Origin: Heterohyrax brucei
Taxonomy: Eukaryota; Chordata; Mammalia; Hyracoidea; Procaviidae
Length of the DNA: 64,000 nucleotides
NCBI GenBank assembly: GCA_028571685.1
Contig: CM053142.1
Coordinates: 126,906,796-126,970,795, forward strand
Reading direction: 5' to 3'
Shown here: positions 1-9,830 of the stretch, piece by piece
Position numbering within the stretch: position 1 is the first letter of the stretch
Layout of the letters: each line of letters opens with the position of its first letter
Translations under genes and position numbers: made by a program
Notes under the pieces: model-generated
Seen by the model: the letters and a program-made list of their open reading frames with translations, nothing else
Database searches by the model: none
What the model was told of the DNA's origin: nothing

Positions 1-527
1 GGAGTGAGATAGGAGAGGAGGTAGCTGCAGCCACAACAACTGTGAAGACTTGGGGAGTTCTGCCAGAAACTCACTTGCCTCAGTCAATGGAAAAACAAAC
101 ATGATTACCAAGTGCATGCTCTCATTGATAAATATTGATGAGAGTCTTGATGGGGGCTATGAGGACAAGGGAAAAAGTGATAAGGTCTGAATGAAAGGAT
201 TCAAATTCATTAGGGCTGCTGGTGGAGACTATTAGTGACTCAAAGCATTTCTTTGGATCAGATGGTCACAAGGCAAGAAAATGTAAACTGAACTTTGGCA
301 GGAAACTTGCTTCTTCTTGCCATCAGAGACTCATGTAACTCCCAGGAATGGCAAACATCTGTTTGAAGGTCTTCCCAACTGGTGGAGAATTGAAGAGGAT
401 CCCAACTGGTGGAGAATTCATAAGAGACTGCATCAAGAATTGATGTGTTGTTTTTATTTAAGAGAGCATGTGTGGTGAGTAGCATCATGGCCAAGCATTT
501 GAAAAGAGAGCAACATACACCTTTTTA
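1..527. other. Unassigned sequence, no gene seen
   Basis: No repeat family or coding pattern is recognised here. A 78-codon minus-strand frame at 258-494 has low-complexity content created partly by the small tandem duplication at 374-418 and matches no family I know. Probably unique intergenic or intronic DNA. Confidence 0.5.
374..418. repeat. Short tandem duplication, 27-bp period
   Basis: The 18-mer CCCAACTGGTGGAGAATT occurs at 374-391 and again exactly at 401-418, separated by GAAGAGGAT. This looks like a small local duplication, not part of a named repeat. Confidence 0.85.
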
Positions 528-700
528 ATTTAGTAAATATCATTAAATACCTATTGAGTGCCTACTGTGTGTCAGTTATTGTGCTAGGTATTGGGGCTAC
601 AACAGTTACTAGAACAGAGCTTGTTCTTTCTCAGGCAGCATAGAGTTTGTTATGCAATTATGATGCAGTGTACTATGTACCAATAGGAAAGGCAAAGCCT
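528..700 (-). mobile_element. L2 LINE 3' end, antisense
   Basis: The run CCTATTGAGTGCCTACTGTG and the following TGTGCTAGGTATTGGGGCTAC are the reverse complement of the common L2 3' end (the AGTGCCTGGCACATAGTAGG motif). The match fades after about 700. An ancient, inactive copy. Confidence 0.8.
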
Positions 701-996
701 AATGATGTCGCTATCATGCATGTCAACTGAGGAGCCAGTCTGTTTTTTCTCTCTCTCGACGTGCATTGATTAAAATTCTGACAGGCCTTCCTGGCATGGT
801 GCGTTCAGATTAAAATTATGAAAACAGGTTGAGATTCAGTATGAGTGCAAATTTGCACCTGCAAACTTGGTGCCAGGCGTTTTTCAGAACTCATAGCTCT
901 TTGTATCTTACATAAGGGAAACGGAACATATACGGTAAACTATGTAACACCCCCAGTGGAGACTGGGGAAGTATTCTTTAATTAAGGATATTAATA

Positions 997-1526
997 TGAG
1001 GTCTGACAATTAAGTCTGCAAACTTAATTGTTGTACGTGCTACAAACCTCACTGATGACTATCACTATAGTCACCTTTGAAGTACTTCCCTTGGGAAGCT
1101 ATGCACCAATGCCATTACCAAGAGCAATTTTGGAACTCTTTCTGGAATGCCCATTGTGTATGGTGGCGCAGTGACACATTTGTATAGTTGTCTGTGGGAG
1201 TTTTTAGGCAGTGAACAATAAATGTATTGGAACACCCCCTAATTCACCTAATCTGGCCCACGATGACTTTTCTTTACCCAGAGATAAAGGAAGTAGTGAG
1301 AGGAAGTCATTTTGATGACATTCAGGACATCAAGAGTCATATGATGACAGTTCTGATGGCTGTTTTAGTAAGAGTCCTAAAATTGCTTCGAAGAGTGGAC
1401 TAGGTACTGGCATTGGCACATAGATGCCCAAGGGGAGTACTTCAAAGGTGACCATGGTGATATTCAGCAATGAGTTATGTAGCACTTTTCCTAGGATGAG
1501 TTTGTGCACTTAATTAGCAGTCCTCA
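997..1526 (+). mobile_element. Foldback (palindromic) mariner-derived MITE, copy 1
   Basis: The element is flanked by TA (995-996) on the left and CA, a decayed TA, on the right. Its ends are imperfect terminal inverted repeats starting TGAGGTCTGACAATTAAG. The left arm (to about 1150) is the transposase C-terminal coding region read backwards: AAGTACTTCCCTTGGGAAGC then GCAATTTTGGAACTC. The right arm repeats it in sense. The centre-right part encodes a broken mariner transposase C-terminus, with a Leu-Glu-His-Pro-like stretch near 1229. There is no complete reading frame. Three more copies lie at 16932, 40309 and 54771. Confidence 0.85.
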
Positions 1527-2152
1527 CATTTCTACAGTTAAAAGATAAAGACCACAAACAGCCTCACATCTTTCCAGGTCAGGCATTGCTGTCAAATGAG
1601 TTCTGAAGAAATTTTTGGTTCTCAAAGACTGTTAAAAACTTCAAATGAAGATTAGAGCTGGTGGGCTTACAGTACTAAGAAGATCATTTACCATGGCCCA
1701 AGTAGTTTATTGTTTCACATAGACACTAGAATAAAATTTCACCAAGTGTGTTGCCGTGAATACATGACGGCTTTGCTCCGAATTGTTTCATGAGATTTAA
1801 TTACAAAATAGTTCTGACTTTCCCCTATAAACAAGTTAAATTGGAGGCAAAAACCAAATACACACACACAAATCTAGTATCTACTGCAAATCTTTTTCTA
1901 TTTGTGTTTGTGTTCTTTTCTCAGTCTTCAAGTCTACTGGAATTGCTCTGCTGGTTACTCCTTGTAAACCACAACATGATGTGGGTAAAGGAATTCTGCC
2001 AGAGCCTCACTAAAGTTTCTGAGTCTGAGACAGGAAGTATTTTATTTGATACCTTAAACAACATAAAACCAACATCCTGGACCACGGCACCAGCAGCATC
2101 TGCATCAACAACTGGATGGAAAGCAGGCAATGTGAGGGAGATAGAAAAGGAC
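1527..2152. other. Unassigned AT-rich sequence
   Basis: No family is recognised. A 133-codon plus frame (1790-2191) and a minus frame overlap here, but the first runs into the SINE at 2153 and has no recognisable domain. I treat both as chance frames. Confidence 0.5.
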
Positions 2153-2490
2153 AGTGGTGGTTTGGTGATAGGATTCTTGCCTTTCATGTAGGAGGCCTCG
2201 GTTCAGTTCTGGCAGATGCACCTCATGCATAGCAACCACGCAGCCCCTCGATGGAGACTTGCTTGTTATTATGAGGCTGAACAGGTTTCTGCGGAGCTTC
2301 CAGACTAACACAGAGGATGAAAAACCTGGTGATCAGCTTCCAAAAGTTAGCCAGTGAAAGTCCTGTGGATCACAATGGTTCAGTTTCCAGTGGACCGTGA
2401 GGACGGCACAGGACCTGATAGCCTTCTGGTCTTTGAGCATGGGTTGCCATGAGCTGGGGTCAACTCCACAGCAGCTACCATCAACAACAA
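2153..2490 (+). mobile_element. Gly-tRNA-headed SINE with RTE-derived body and tail
   Basis: The first ~70 bp (2153-2222) resemble a decayed tRNA-Gly gene: GGTGGTTTGGTGATAGGATT covers the A box and GGTTCAGTTCTGG the B box. The body that follows (GCGGAGCTTCCAGACTAAC, about 2292-2350) matches the 5' region of the RTE copies elsewhere in the window. The last part (GACGGCACAGGACC ... CATCAACAACAA) matches the RTE 3' end. This makes it a composite SINE distinct from the abundant Asn-type SINE. It is followed directly by an antisense AfroSINE. Confidence 0.75.
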
Positions 2491-2637
2491 ACCCCAAACC
2501 ATACCCAAAGATATTGAGTCAATTCTAACTTAGAGTGACCCTATGGTACAGAGTAGAATTGCCCCACAGAGTTTCTAAGGAGAGCCCAGTGCATTCAAAC
2601 TGCCGACTTTGTTTAGCAGTCGCTAAACATAACCACA
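2491..2637 (-). mobile_element. AfroSINE, short form, antisense
   Basis: First of the many copies of the abundant family. In sense these run: tRNA-like head with A box (TGGCATAGTGG) and B box (GTTCGAATCC), a linker with CTATGGGGCAGTTCTACTC, and a tail with CTATGAGTCGGAATTGACT shared with RTE. Here it is read in reverse: ATTGAGTCAATTCTAACTTA (tail), GTACAGAGTAGAATTGCCCC (linker), then the head, truncated near 2637. Confidence 0.85.
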
Positions 2638-3040
2638 TGAGCTTTGTTTCTATATTTCCAGCACTCCAAGCTTTATTGCAACACAAGAACTTTATATTGC
2701 CTGTTTCCTCTTCCTGGAATATATTTTTCTTACGATTTTTAAGAAACTACTCATCCAGGAGAAACCCTGGTGGCATAGTGGTTAAGTGCTATGGCTGCTA
2801 ACCAAAAGGTTGACAGTTCGACTCTACCAGATGCCTCCTGGACACTCTAGTCACTCTTCATAGCATTACCCTGTTTTTTCTTCAAAACGTGTATATGAAA
2901 TGATCTTGTCACTTATTTACTAAGCTTTCTCCTTCACAGAGCAAACACCTTTCTGATTTTTTCAAAGTGTCCTTCGATCCTAGAGCAATGTCTAGCGCAT
3001 GGAAGGATTCAAGAAGTACTTGTTGGGTGAGTGAACAACG
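2638..3040 (+). mobile_element. L2 LINE 3' end, split by a SINE
   Basis: The upstream part (CCTGTTTCCTCTTCCTGGAA) and downstream part (CATAGCATTACCCTG, then GAGCAATGTCTAGCGCATGG and AAGTACTTGTTGGGTGAGTG) follow the order of the L2 3' region. The AfroSINE at 2757-2841 interrupts it, so the L2 is older. Confidence 0.75.
2757..2841 (+). mobile_element. AfroSINE head only, inserted in L2
   Basis: It begins GAGAAACCCTGGTGGCATAG and has a good B box (ACAGTTCGACTCTACC), but stops after about 85 bp. The RTE-like tail is missing, which is unusual for retrotransposition and suggests a later deletion. Confidence 0.85.
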
Positions 3041-3404
3041 CTTGCGCCAGTACTGGGCACTCGACTTCCTAATGTGTTGCACCCCTCACGTCCCTCAGCC
3101 AGTGTTCCCTTTGTGACAAATGTCCCAGAAGAAAAAAATATTGCCAGTGTGGGAAACATGATAGAGCATGAAGCATGGTAGAATATTAAATTAGCTTCAC
3201 AAACTGTGAATCATAAATTATGGTTCCATCTGTTCTGTGACAAAGTGAAAACAGCAAAAATTTCCACAAGACAAACTAAAACAAAAAGAGAAACCATAAG
3301 TTTCAACTCATGAAGAGCCTGCTACTATTATTTTGCACTGTCTCTCTCCTGTCCACCCCTCAGCCACAATTTTAGTCATACTGTGGCTTTCTGGCTGCCA
3401 CCTA
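3041..3404. other. Unassigned sequence
   Basis: About 360 bp with no recognised repeat or coding pattern. It lies between an L2 end and an internally deleted RTE. Confidence 0.45.
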
Positions 3405-3862
3405 TCTGTCAGTTGGTCACACTGTGGTGACTTGCATGTTGTTGTGATGCTGGAAGCTATGCTGCCACAATTGACACACCGTAAGGGTCACCCATAGGGT
3501 ATAGATTTTGGCAGAACTTCCAGACTAAGATAAACTAAGAAGAAAGGTCTGGTGAACTACTTCTTAAAATTAGCCAATGAAAGCTTTCTAGATCACAATA
3601 GAACACTGTCTGACGTACTTGGTTGGGATATGTCATCAGGAAGATCAACCATTGAAAGCAGAGATTGTGTTTGGCCAAGTAGAGGGCCAGCAAGGGCAAG
3701 ACAGACCCTCAGGGAGACGGACTGGCAGCATGGTAACCTCAGCAGTGAACTCGGACGTGTTAGTCATCACGAAGGTGACTTAGGACTAGGCAACATTTCA
3801 TTCTGTTGTACATCAGGTCACACTGAGTTGGAGTTGAATGGTGGCAGTTTGCTATGCCTTTC
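3405..3862 (+). mobile_element. Internally deleted RTE (5' region joined to 3' end)
   Basis: It starts TATCTGTCAGTTGGTCACAC, like the 5' end of the RTE copy at 44571, and continues through AACTTCCAGACTAAGATAAA. Near 3610 it jumps to the 3' region (ATGTCATCAGGAAGATCAAC ... TTCATTCTGTTGTACATCAGG ... AGTTGGAGTTGAATGG). All endonuclease and RT coding sequence is absent. The 107-codon frame over it is not a real gene. Confidence 0.75.
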
Positions 3863-3985
3863 TGGAATATGCTGAGGAATCTGTTCACTGAAGGGATTGC
3901 TTTCCTGCAATCTGAAAGTTTCTGCCACATAGCCAAGTGCCTGGTACATAGATCAGTCGACAAATATCTGTTGATGAGCAATTTT
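3863..3985 (+). mobile_element. L2 LINE 3' terminus
   Basis: GCCAAGTGCCTGGTACATAG followed by GACAAATATCTGTTGATGAG matches the terminal part of L2, much diverged. Confidence 0.65.
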
Positions 3986-4002
3986 AAAGTGTCCCTAATC
4001 CC

Positions 4003-4159
4003 CCCAAAACCAAACCCACTATTGCTGAATTGATTCTGACACATAGTGACCATATAGGACAGAGAAAAACTGCTCTTTCCAAGTACTGCCTGGTTGATTT
4101 GAATTGCTAAGCTTTTAGTTAGCAGCTGTAGCGCTTAACCTCTACGCCACTAGGGTTTC
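4003..4159 (-). mobile_element. AfroSINE, short form, antisense
   Basis: Near full length in reverse: tail TGCTGAATTGATTCTGACAC, linker ACAGAGAAAAACTGC, then the head ending GCCACTAGGGTTTC. Confidence 0.85.
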
Positions 4160-4165
4160 TTTAAA

Positions 4166-4316
4166 GGGTCCTGGGTAGCACAAACGGTTAAGTGCTCTAT
4201 TCCTAGCTGAAAGGTAGGCAGTTTGAACTTACCTGGAGTTGCCTCAGACAATGGGCCTGGAGATGTGCTTCTGAAAGTGCTACAGCTGCTATCCAAAAGG
4301 TTGGCAGTTCAGATAA
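4166..4316 (+). mobile_element. AfroSINE long form plus head fragment
   Basis: It starts GGGTCCTGGGTAGCACAAAC, the long form whose head closely resembles tRNA-Asn (GGTTAAGTGCTC, then CTGAAAGGTAGGCAGTTTGA). It carries the long-form linker (GATGTGCTTCTGAAAG) to about 4277. A short-form head piece (GCTACAGCTGCTATCCAAAA) follows, so at least one rearrangement or nested insertion occurred. Confidence 0.75.
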
Positions 4317-4345
4317 CTCCTGAAGCTTTAATAGCAGTTTTAGAA
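4317..4345. repeat. Extra SINE 3' flank shared with 5342-5370
   Basis: CTCCTGAAGCTTTAATAGCA and the following GTTTTAGA lie just outside the antisense SINE at 4346. The same sequence, with two mismatches, lies outside the SINE at 5371. It is not part of the usual SINE consensus. Confidence 0.8.
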
Positions 4346-4424
4346 GCCAAAGCCACTGCCACTGAGTCAATTTCAACTTATGGTGACCCTATATGTCAGA
4401 GTAGAACTGCCCCGTCGAGTTTTC
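4346..4424 (-). mobile_element. AfroSINE, antisense, 5' truncated
   Basis: Only the tail half is present (GCCACTGCCACTGAGTCAAT, GACCCTATATGTCAGAGTAG), ending at the linker (GAGTTTTC). Confidence 0.85.
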
Positions 4425-5341
4425 ACACATGAGATCGCTCGGTGGCAACTGGCACTCACAACTCTCCACTGCGAATCCCACTATTACAGTTTATTCTTCT
4501 GAGTTAATTATATTATTCTTCTTAAATGAAAATATCCCTTTGAAAAGATAACCTACCAAAGAAAGCCCATTCACTAGTGTCGATTGGAGTATTTCACTGA
4601 AATATTTGATGAGGTATAGAGGGTATAATATTTTGAGCATGAGTCATTATGTGAGCAAGGGAGGCGGGGCGAGGCATGGTAATGGACAACACAAGGATGC
4701 AGGGTACCCTGAGAGATGGTTACCTATTAGGGACCAATAAGGGAAAGGAGACTTTCTAAGACAACTGGTTCACTGCAGTTTCTCCTAAGGTTAACTTAAG
4801 GGAGAAAGCCATTCTGGGAAAATCTGGATGCCTTCAGATTACACCTTGTTTCTAAAAGCATAGTGAAAGCAGGATGTTACCAGATAGCCCAGGACTATTG
4901 AAGCCACAGCTTTAGCTGAGGAACTGGGTTAAAATGAACATCAGTATACACAGGGCATTTCTGATGGTTTTCCTGAGAAACTAACAGCACTGATGACCTT
5001 TGGTGAATGAACATAACAGGTTACAGGCTTATGGGGGAGCCCACAGAGTCTTACTTTCCTCTTTATAACCTTTTATAGACTTTATAGACTTTTATTCCCC
5101 CTCCCAAGAATGTTTGATTTTATAATTATAAAATTCAAAATCAACAAAAATTTATTTTTAGATTTTACTAAAATGCTAGCTAATTAAACATAAAAATGAC
5201 TCAAAGCAAATGTAGGCGATAAAATAATAATGTCACAATAACATTAAAATTAACATATGACTATTAGAAAAACCTTAGGTTTGTAAAACACCATTATTCA
5301 TGTGTATTTTTTTAATCTTCAGTAAAGAAACTTGTTTAAAC
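4425..5341. other. Unassigned sequence, AT-rich toward the right
   Basis: No repeat family recognised. From about 5080 to 5340 the sequence is strongly AT-rich with several TAAAAT/ATTATA runs. No gene seen. Confidence 0.5.
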
Positions 5342-5529
5342 CTCCTGAACCTATAATAGCAGTTTTAGAAGCCAAAGCCACTGCCGTTGAGTTGATTCCA
5401 AATTATAGTGACCCTATAGGTCAGAGTAGAACTGCCCCATTGAGTTTCCAAGCAGAGCCTGGTAGATTTGAATTGCTGACCTTTTGGATAGCGGCTGTAG
5501 CACTTAACCACTGAGCCACCAGGGTTTCC
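5342..5529 (-). mobile_element. AfroSINE, short form, antisense, with extra 3' flank
   Basis: The SINE proper is 5371-5529 in reverse, tail (GTTGAGTTGATTCC) to head end (GAGCCACCAGGGTTTCC), near full length. Positions 5342-5370 are the same extra flank as at 4317-4345. Confidence 0.85.
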
Positions 5530-5812
5530 GTTTTAAAAACAGACCCAGCAGATAGTACTAGAACACAGACACTCAGATTTAGGTTTCTCTGATGCACTTG
5601 TCCCTACTCAACTCACTCCATGTACCTCATGACTCGGTATCCTTTTTTCTCTCATTACCAGATTTGATTGCTGCTTCTCTGAGCATTTTAAGTTCAAACT
5701 GTGTGGGAGAATTGAGAACTAATCACTGTGGGGTATGTAGGGCAGCAGCAGTTTCCTGGGCTTCCTTCCCTTGTATCTTTACTATAAAATACAACCACTC
5801 AAGGGCATGTGT
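5530..5812. other. Unassigned sequence
   Basis: No repeat or coding family recognised. A 77-codon plus frame (5592-5825) has no known domain and runs into the LTR. Confidence 0.45.
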
Positions 5813-6170
5813 ATACATTTCCTAGGGTTGCTAAAACAAAAGTACCACAAAGTGAGTGCTTTTATGTAATAGAAATTTCTATCTCAGAGTTCTAGAGGCT
5901 GAGAGTCTAGGATTGGGGTGTTGGCAGCATTGATTCTGAGACTCTGAGTGAAAATGTTTTCCATGCATCTCTGCTAACTTCTGGTAGCTCTGTGTTGTCC
6001 TCGGCTTGCAGCCGTGGTGTCTTGTGGCATACTTCCTCCATCTCTCTGTATCTGTATATCTTCTCATCTTTTATAAGGACACGAGTCCTTACATGAGATA
6101 TGACTACTGCTAACTAGCAAACTATGAAGACACAGAGACAAGACCTTAAGGTCACACAGGCCAACCTTTC
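5813..6170 (-). mobile_element. MLT1-like MaLR LTR, antisense
   Basis: TTTCCTAGGGTTGCTAAAAC, AAAGTACCACAAAGTG, TTCTAGAGGCTGAGAGTCTA and TTTTATAAGGACACGAGTCC are the landmarks of an inverted MaLR LTR. Diverged and truncated on the right; no internal retroviral genes adjoin it. Confidence 0.65.
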
Positions 6171-6799
6171 TGCCTCTCCAGTTGTGGTATTTAAGTACAT
6201 CAAAGACTACAAAATCCAAATGAGTTCTTAAAATGCAAAGAATGCCTCAGAATTGAAGTCAAGTTAGTATGTCAACCTGATAGAAAAGTTAAAATCACAT
6301 AATGCTAATTGGACTACCATAGGGTATGCCTCTCTTACTCTGTGCCCTCAACTCTTCTTAGTTTTGTCGTCATACAACACTTAAGAATTCTTGTGTATGT
6401 GATAAAATGTATATAACATATCACACTTCTGATACCATTGTTTGTACTGGACTCTGTGCTAGACACAACTGGGGTCATCACACAATAGATGAGACTCAGC
6501 TTGTAGATTTTGGAGCTCTGCAGGCTAAGACTCCAAGACAGTCTGTACATTGCCACCAACTTCCCCCTACCCCACTATAACACCTCTTTTCATGATTTGC
6601 CAGAATCCCCTGTTGGATGGTGGTGCTTTTAGTCCTGTTATCTTTCCTTCCACCCAAGGATTTGTCTCAGTCCACACAGTGTTCAAGATCACCCAAACCT
6701 TGAAGATAAGTCACTGTCTAACAGCAGGATAAATACATGAATGGTAAACCTTTCTGTGGCAGCTACAATGAAGACTTCAAGGGATTTATAATGCTGAGT
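6171..6799. other. Unassigned sequence
   Basis: No repeat family recognised until the RTE begins. Small frames on both strands have no recognisable domain. Confidence 0.45.
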
Positions 6800-7098
6800 G
6801 TCTTGGAAGAAGTACAGCCAGAATGCTCCTTGGAAGCAAGGATAGTTAGACTGTTTCACATACTTTCGACATGTTGTCAGGAGGGATCAGTCCCTCGAGA
6901 AGAACATCAGACTTGGTAAACTAGAAGGTCTGAAAAAAAGAGGAAGACTTTCAACAAGATAGACTGACATAGTGACTGCAACAATGGGCTCAAGCACAGC
7001 AATAATTGTGAGGATGGCACCGGACTGGGCCATCTTTTGTTCTGTTGTGCATAGGGTTACTACGAGTCAGAAGTGACTTGATGGCATCTAAAGACAAA
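6800..7098 (+). mobile_element. RTE/BovB-type LINE, 3' end
   Basis: A 5'-truncated RTE. It enters at TTGGAAGAAGTACAGCCAGA, continues through CATGTTGTCAGGAGGGATCA and GAGGATGGCACCGGACTGGG, and ends in the tail shared with AfroSINEs (TACGAGTCAGAAGTGACTTG). Confidence 0.85.
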
Positions 7099-7119
7099 AA
7101 CATAATGGTGTGAGAAAAA

Positions 7120-7545
7120 GTTTTTTTTTTTATTTTATCATGATTGAAAGTTTACAGTACGACTCAAATTTGCATGCCCACCTATCTGCAGCTCCGTCTG
7201 CTCTCCTTGCTCAGTGATAGCACACTCCTTTCCATTCCGTGCATGTCATATCCTCTTAACAATCTCCTGTCCCCTCCACTCCGCTCTCTCCACTCTCCTC
7301 TAGCAAAAGGTCAGTAGGATGACATCCTGTAGATTCATACAACCATAAAATGCACACAGGATATGGTCACTCTGTGTCCCCAAATCCATTCCATTCCTAC
7401 CCGAAGAGTTGACCTCAGTAATGCTCTATGATCAGGGGCATCTTCAGATCTAGGGCTATGCTCCCAGGGGAACTCCTAGGCCTTCGACAATCAATTGCAG
7501 TCTTTTAGTGGAGTTCTTAGGGTACACCCCTTTTAGAGAAAACTT
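7120..7545 (-). mobile_element. L1 3' UTR, antisense (lineage-specific type)
   Basis: It begins with a T-rich run (the inverted poly-A) and then ATGATTGAAAGTTTACAGTA and CCACCTATCTGCAGCTCCG. The same order of landmarks recurs at 63236-63925 (ATATGGTCACTCTGTG, AAGAGTTGACCTC, GCTCCCAGGG). I infer an L1 3' UTR from the poly-T start and the pyrimidine-rich body. Confidence 0.6.
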
Positions 7546-7872
7546 TTTTAGAGAACATTTCATGAAAAGATCAGAATTGGAAACTATATATTCAGCATAA
7601 CTTTAATGGTCTAAAGACAAAAACTTAAAGAAACATTCCAAGAGTTAACAATAGCATTTTGGTTAGCAGATTACCACTTACTTGTTTATGTATTTTAAAA
7701 AGTGTGTTCTGTAGTTTTTGAAAATATATACAGATGATTCTATGATAGTTTTTTTAAATGACCATGAAAATAAAACTTATCTCTTTCTATAAAGACTTTG
7801 GAAATCCTGCTGTGCAGAGTGAGTTCCAAGCCAAAGCCCTGCCCTCTGAGAGCTTCTACTCTAAGAGGTACC
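7546..7872. other. Unassigned AT-rich sequence
   Basis: No repeat or gene recognised in these ~330 bp. Confidence 0.45.
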
Positions 7873-8359
7873 ATCTTAGGCTGGGTTCTCTAGAGAGATT
7901 TTTATCAAGGCAATGACTCATGTGGTTGTAGAGGCTGAAAAGTCTCAAGTACATGTGTCAGGTTAGAGGCTTCTCCCAACTCATGTAGCTGGAGGGGCTA
8001 GTGAGCCCAAGATTCAGACCGTGGGAAATGATGAGTCCTAAGATCAGTAGGCAAGCTGCTGGCTTAAGTCTCAGCAACTGGAGTTCAGACAAATGGAGGC
8101 CAGCTGGAGGATCCAGAGTGGGCAAAAATAAGGGGGATTTGCCAGAAAGCCCAAATATATTGGATACAGGCCACACCCCCAAGGAAGCTCCCTTTCAACT
8201 AACTGACTGTTCACAGTATGCCTCATGGAGGTGATCACATTATAATAGATTTCATCAAGGAAGTGATTATATTGTTATACGACTGCCAAACCACGTCACA
8301 AATGCCAAATAACTGAGAATCATGGCCTAGCCAAGTTGACACACAACCTTAATGATCAT
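7873..8359 (-). mobile_element. MLT2-like ERVL LTR, antisense
   Basis: It opens TTAGGCTGGGTTCTCTAGAG, has GGCCACACCCCCAAGGAAGC in the middle, and ends GGCCTAGCCAAGTTGACACA. Both ends are landmarks of inverted ERVL (MLT2-type) LTRs. Solo LTR; no gag-pol remnant beside it. The overlapping 77-codon plus and 74-codon minus frames are incidental. Confidence 0.7.
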
Positions 8360-8527
8360 GTACTTAAGTGATCTGGAAGCCCATGTTCACAACAAAATAA
8401 AAAAGGGAAGAGGAGAGTGAAAGGCAGGGTTAATAAAATTTTTGCTGGAAGAGACCTGGAGATCCACCTTGAGAAACCTTCATTCGGTGGGCTGTTGTTT
8501 CCCTGCCTACAGCATCCAGCTTGTTCT

Positions 8528-8563
8528 GGATCCAACTTGATGGCACCTAACAACAAGAAAAAC
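8528..8563 (+). mobile_element. RTE/SINE tail fragment
   Basis: GGATCCAACTTGATGGCACC followed by TAACAACAAG matches only the last ~35 bp of the RTE 3' end. Confidence 0.6.
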
Positions 8564-8589
8564 AGCTTTTAAAAATGTGTGTTATTTAT

Positions 8590-8960
8590 TGTCTGTGTCC
8601 GCTCGTGGAAGATAAACTCCATGCTGACAAATTTTTTGCATTCTTTGTTTACTGTAGTATCTCCACGACCTAAAATAGTTCCTGGCACATAGTATAATTA
8701 CTGGTACCTGCTGCTGTTGAGTCTATTCTAACTCATGGTGGCCCCTTATGTGTTAGAGTAAATTGTGTTCTAAAAGATCTTCAAGGGTTGAGTTTTTGGA
8801 AGTAGATTATCATCCCCTTTCCTGAGGTGCCTCTGGATGGGTTTGAATTGCCAGGCTTTTGGTTAGTAGGTTAGTTTGTCAACCATCTGTACTGCCAGGG
8901 ACTCCAGGGCATGTAGTGGATGCTCAGTATTGTTTGAACGATGGAAAGAATGCCACACTT
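8590..8960 (+). mobile_element. L2 LINE 3' end, split by a SINE
   Basis: The left part (AGTTCCTGGCACATAGTATA) and right part (GTAGTGGATGCTCAGTATTG) are adjacent in L2. The AfroSINE at 8703-8905 separates them. Confidence 0.8.
8703..8905 (-). mobile_element. AfroSINE, long form, antisense, inserted in L2
   Basis: In reverse: tail GTTGAGTCTATTCTAACTCA, long-form linker GGAAGTAGATTATCATCCCC, head ending ACTGCCAGGGACTCC. Its exact fit within the L2 gap supports the boundaries. Confidence 0.85.
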
Positions 8961-9590
8961 GTCCCTCTTGTCCCAGCTCCCCAAGCAGCGTTATTAGGCT
9001 CTGGAGGGTAGAGCTTTATTTAAACAGGTAACCAGCTTTGGCTTGGGAGCTGCAGGTGAGTCTCTGAGTATCCCCAGCTCAGGAGACTCTGCCTTCCAGG
9101 AAGTAGGCAGGGCCATCTCCCAGCTGCCATGTTGGCTGTAATTGCCATTGGCCCTCTTATTCTCATCAGGACACAGGTGCCCTTCCTCATCACGGAGTGA
9201 AGGAGAAATCGGGCAGCTCTGGCTAAACTCTGAAAGCCAGCCTTGGGCCTTAAGAAAATATGTATCTCCTACACCATGCAACAAGGTCCACTACTTCAAC
9301 TCAAGGCCCTATCTTAATAGGCAGGGAATTTGGCAGCAAATATTCTTTCTGCATATAAGTGTGTAAAAATAGCCATGAACAGTTCTCAGTTTTACAAATG
9401 CCAGGAACCTCTGTTTTGGAGGGGATTTGAACCATGACTCTTGAGCAGGATGATCTGAATTTTGGCTATGGACCAAGTTCAGGGTCCGAACCCTGTCCCA
9501 TCTCAGAAGAGATTTTTCAGAAACCATCCATCTAGAATATCTGAGGATCAGGTGGAATTTTCCACCACTTCCTTCATAGAGGAATAAGGT
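8961..9590. other. Unassigned sequence
   Basis: Moderate GC, no recognised repeat. A 96-codon minus frame (8994-9284) and a 74-codon plus frame overlap each other and have no recognised domain. Confidence 0.45.
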
Positions 9591-9830
9591 AGGAACCCTG
9601 GTGACACAATGGTTAAGTGCTCAGGTGCTAACCTAAAGGTCAGTAGTTCAAATCCACCTGCAACTCTAGTGGAAAATGACCTGGTGATCTGTTGCTTTAA
9701 GATCCAAAACCAAACCAAACTCGTTGCTGTTGAGTCAATTCCTACTCAGAGCAACAGCTTAGGTACTCCATAGGGCAACTCTTCTGTAGGGCTGCTATAA
9801 GTTGGAATTGACTCAATGGCATACAACAAC
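9591..9830 (+). mobile_element. AfroSINE with an opposite-strand SINE piece inside
   Basis: Sense head at 9591-9700 (GGAACCCTGGTGACACAATG, B box AGTTCAAATCC). About 9706-9768 is antisense tail (CAAACTCGTTGCTGTTGAGT). Sense linker and tail resume to 9830 (GCTATAAGTTGGAATTGACT). The opposed tails can form a hairpin. Confidence 0.8.

Noticed and set aside
1790..2191. 133-codon plus-strand open frame
   Set aside because: Runs into a tRNA-derived SINE, contains low-complexity Phe/Val runs and no domain; an overlapping minus frame is equally open.
2153..2222. Possible functional tRNA-Gly gene
   Set aside because: Stem positions and B box are mutated, and it continues into an RTE-derived body, so it is a SINE head.
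3552..3875. 107-codon plus-strand open frame
   Set aside because: Lies entirely in an internally deleted RTE and is in no known coding frame of it.
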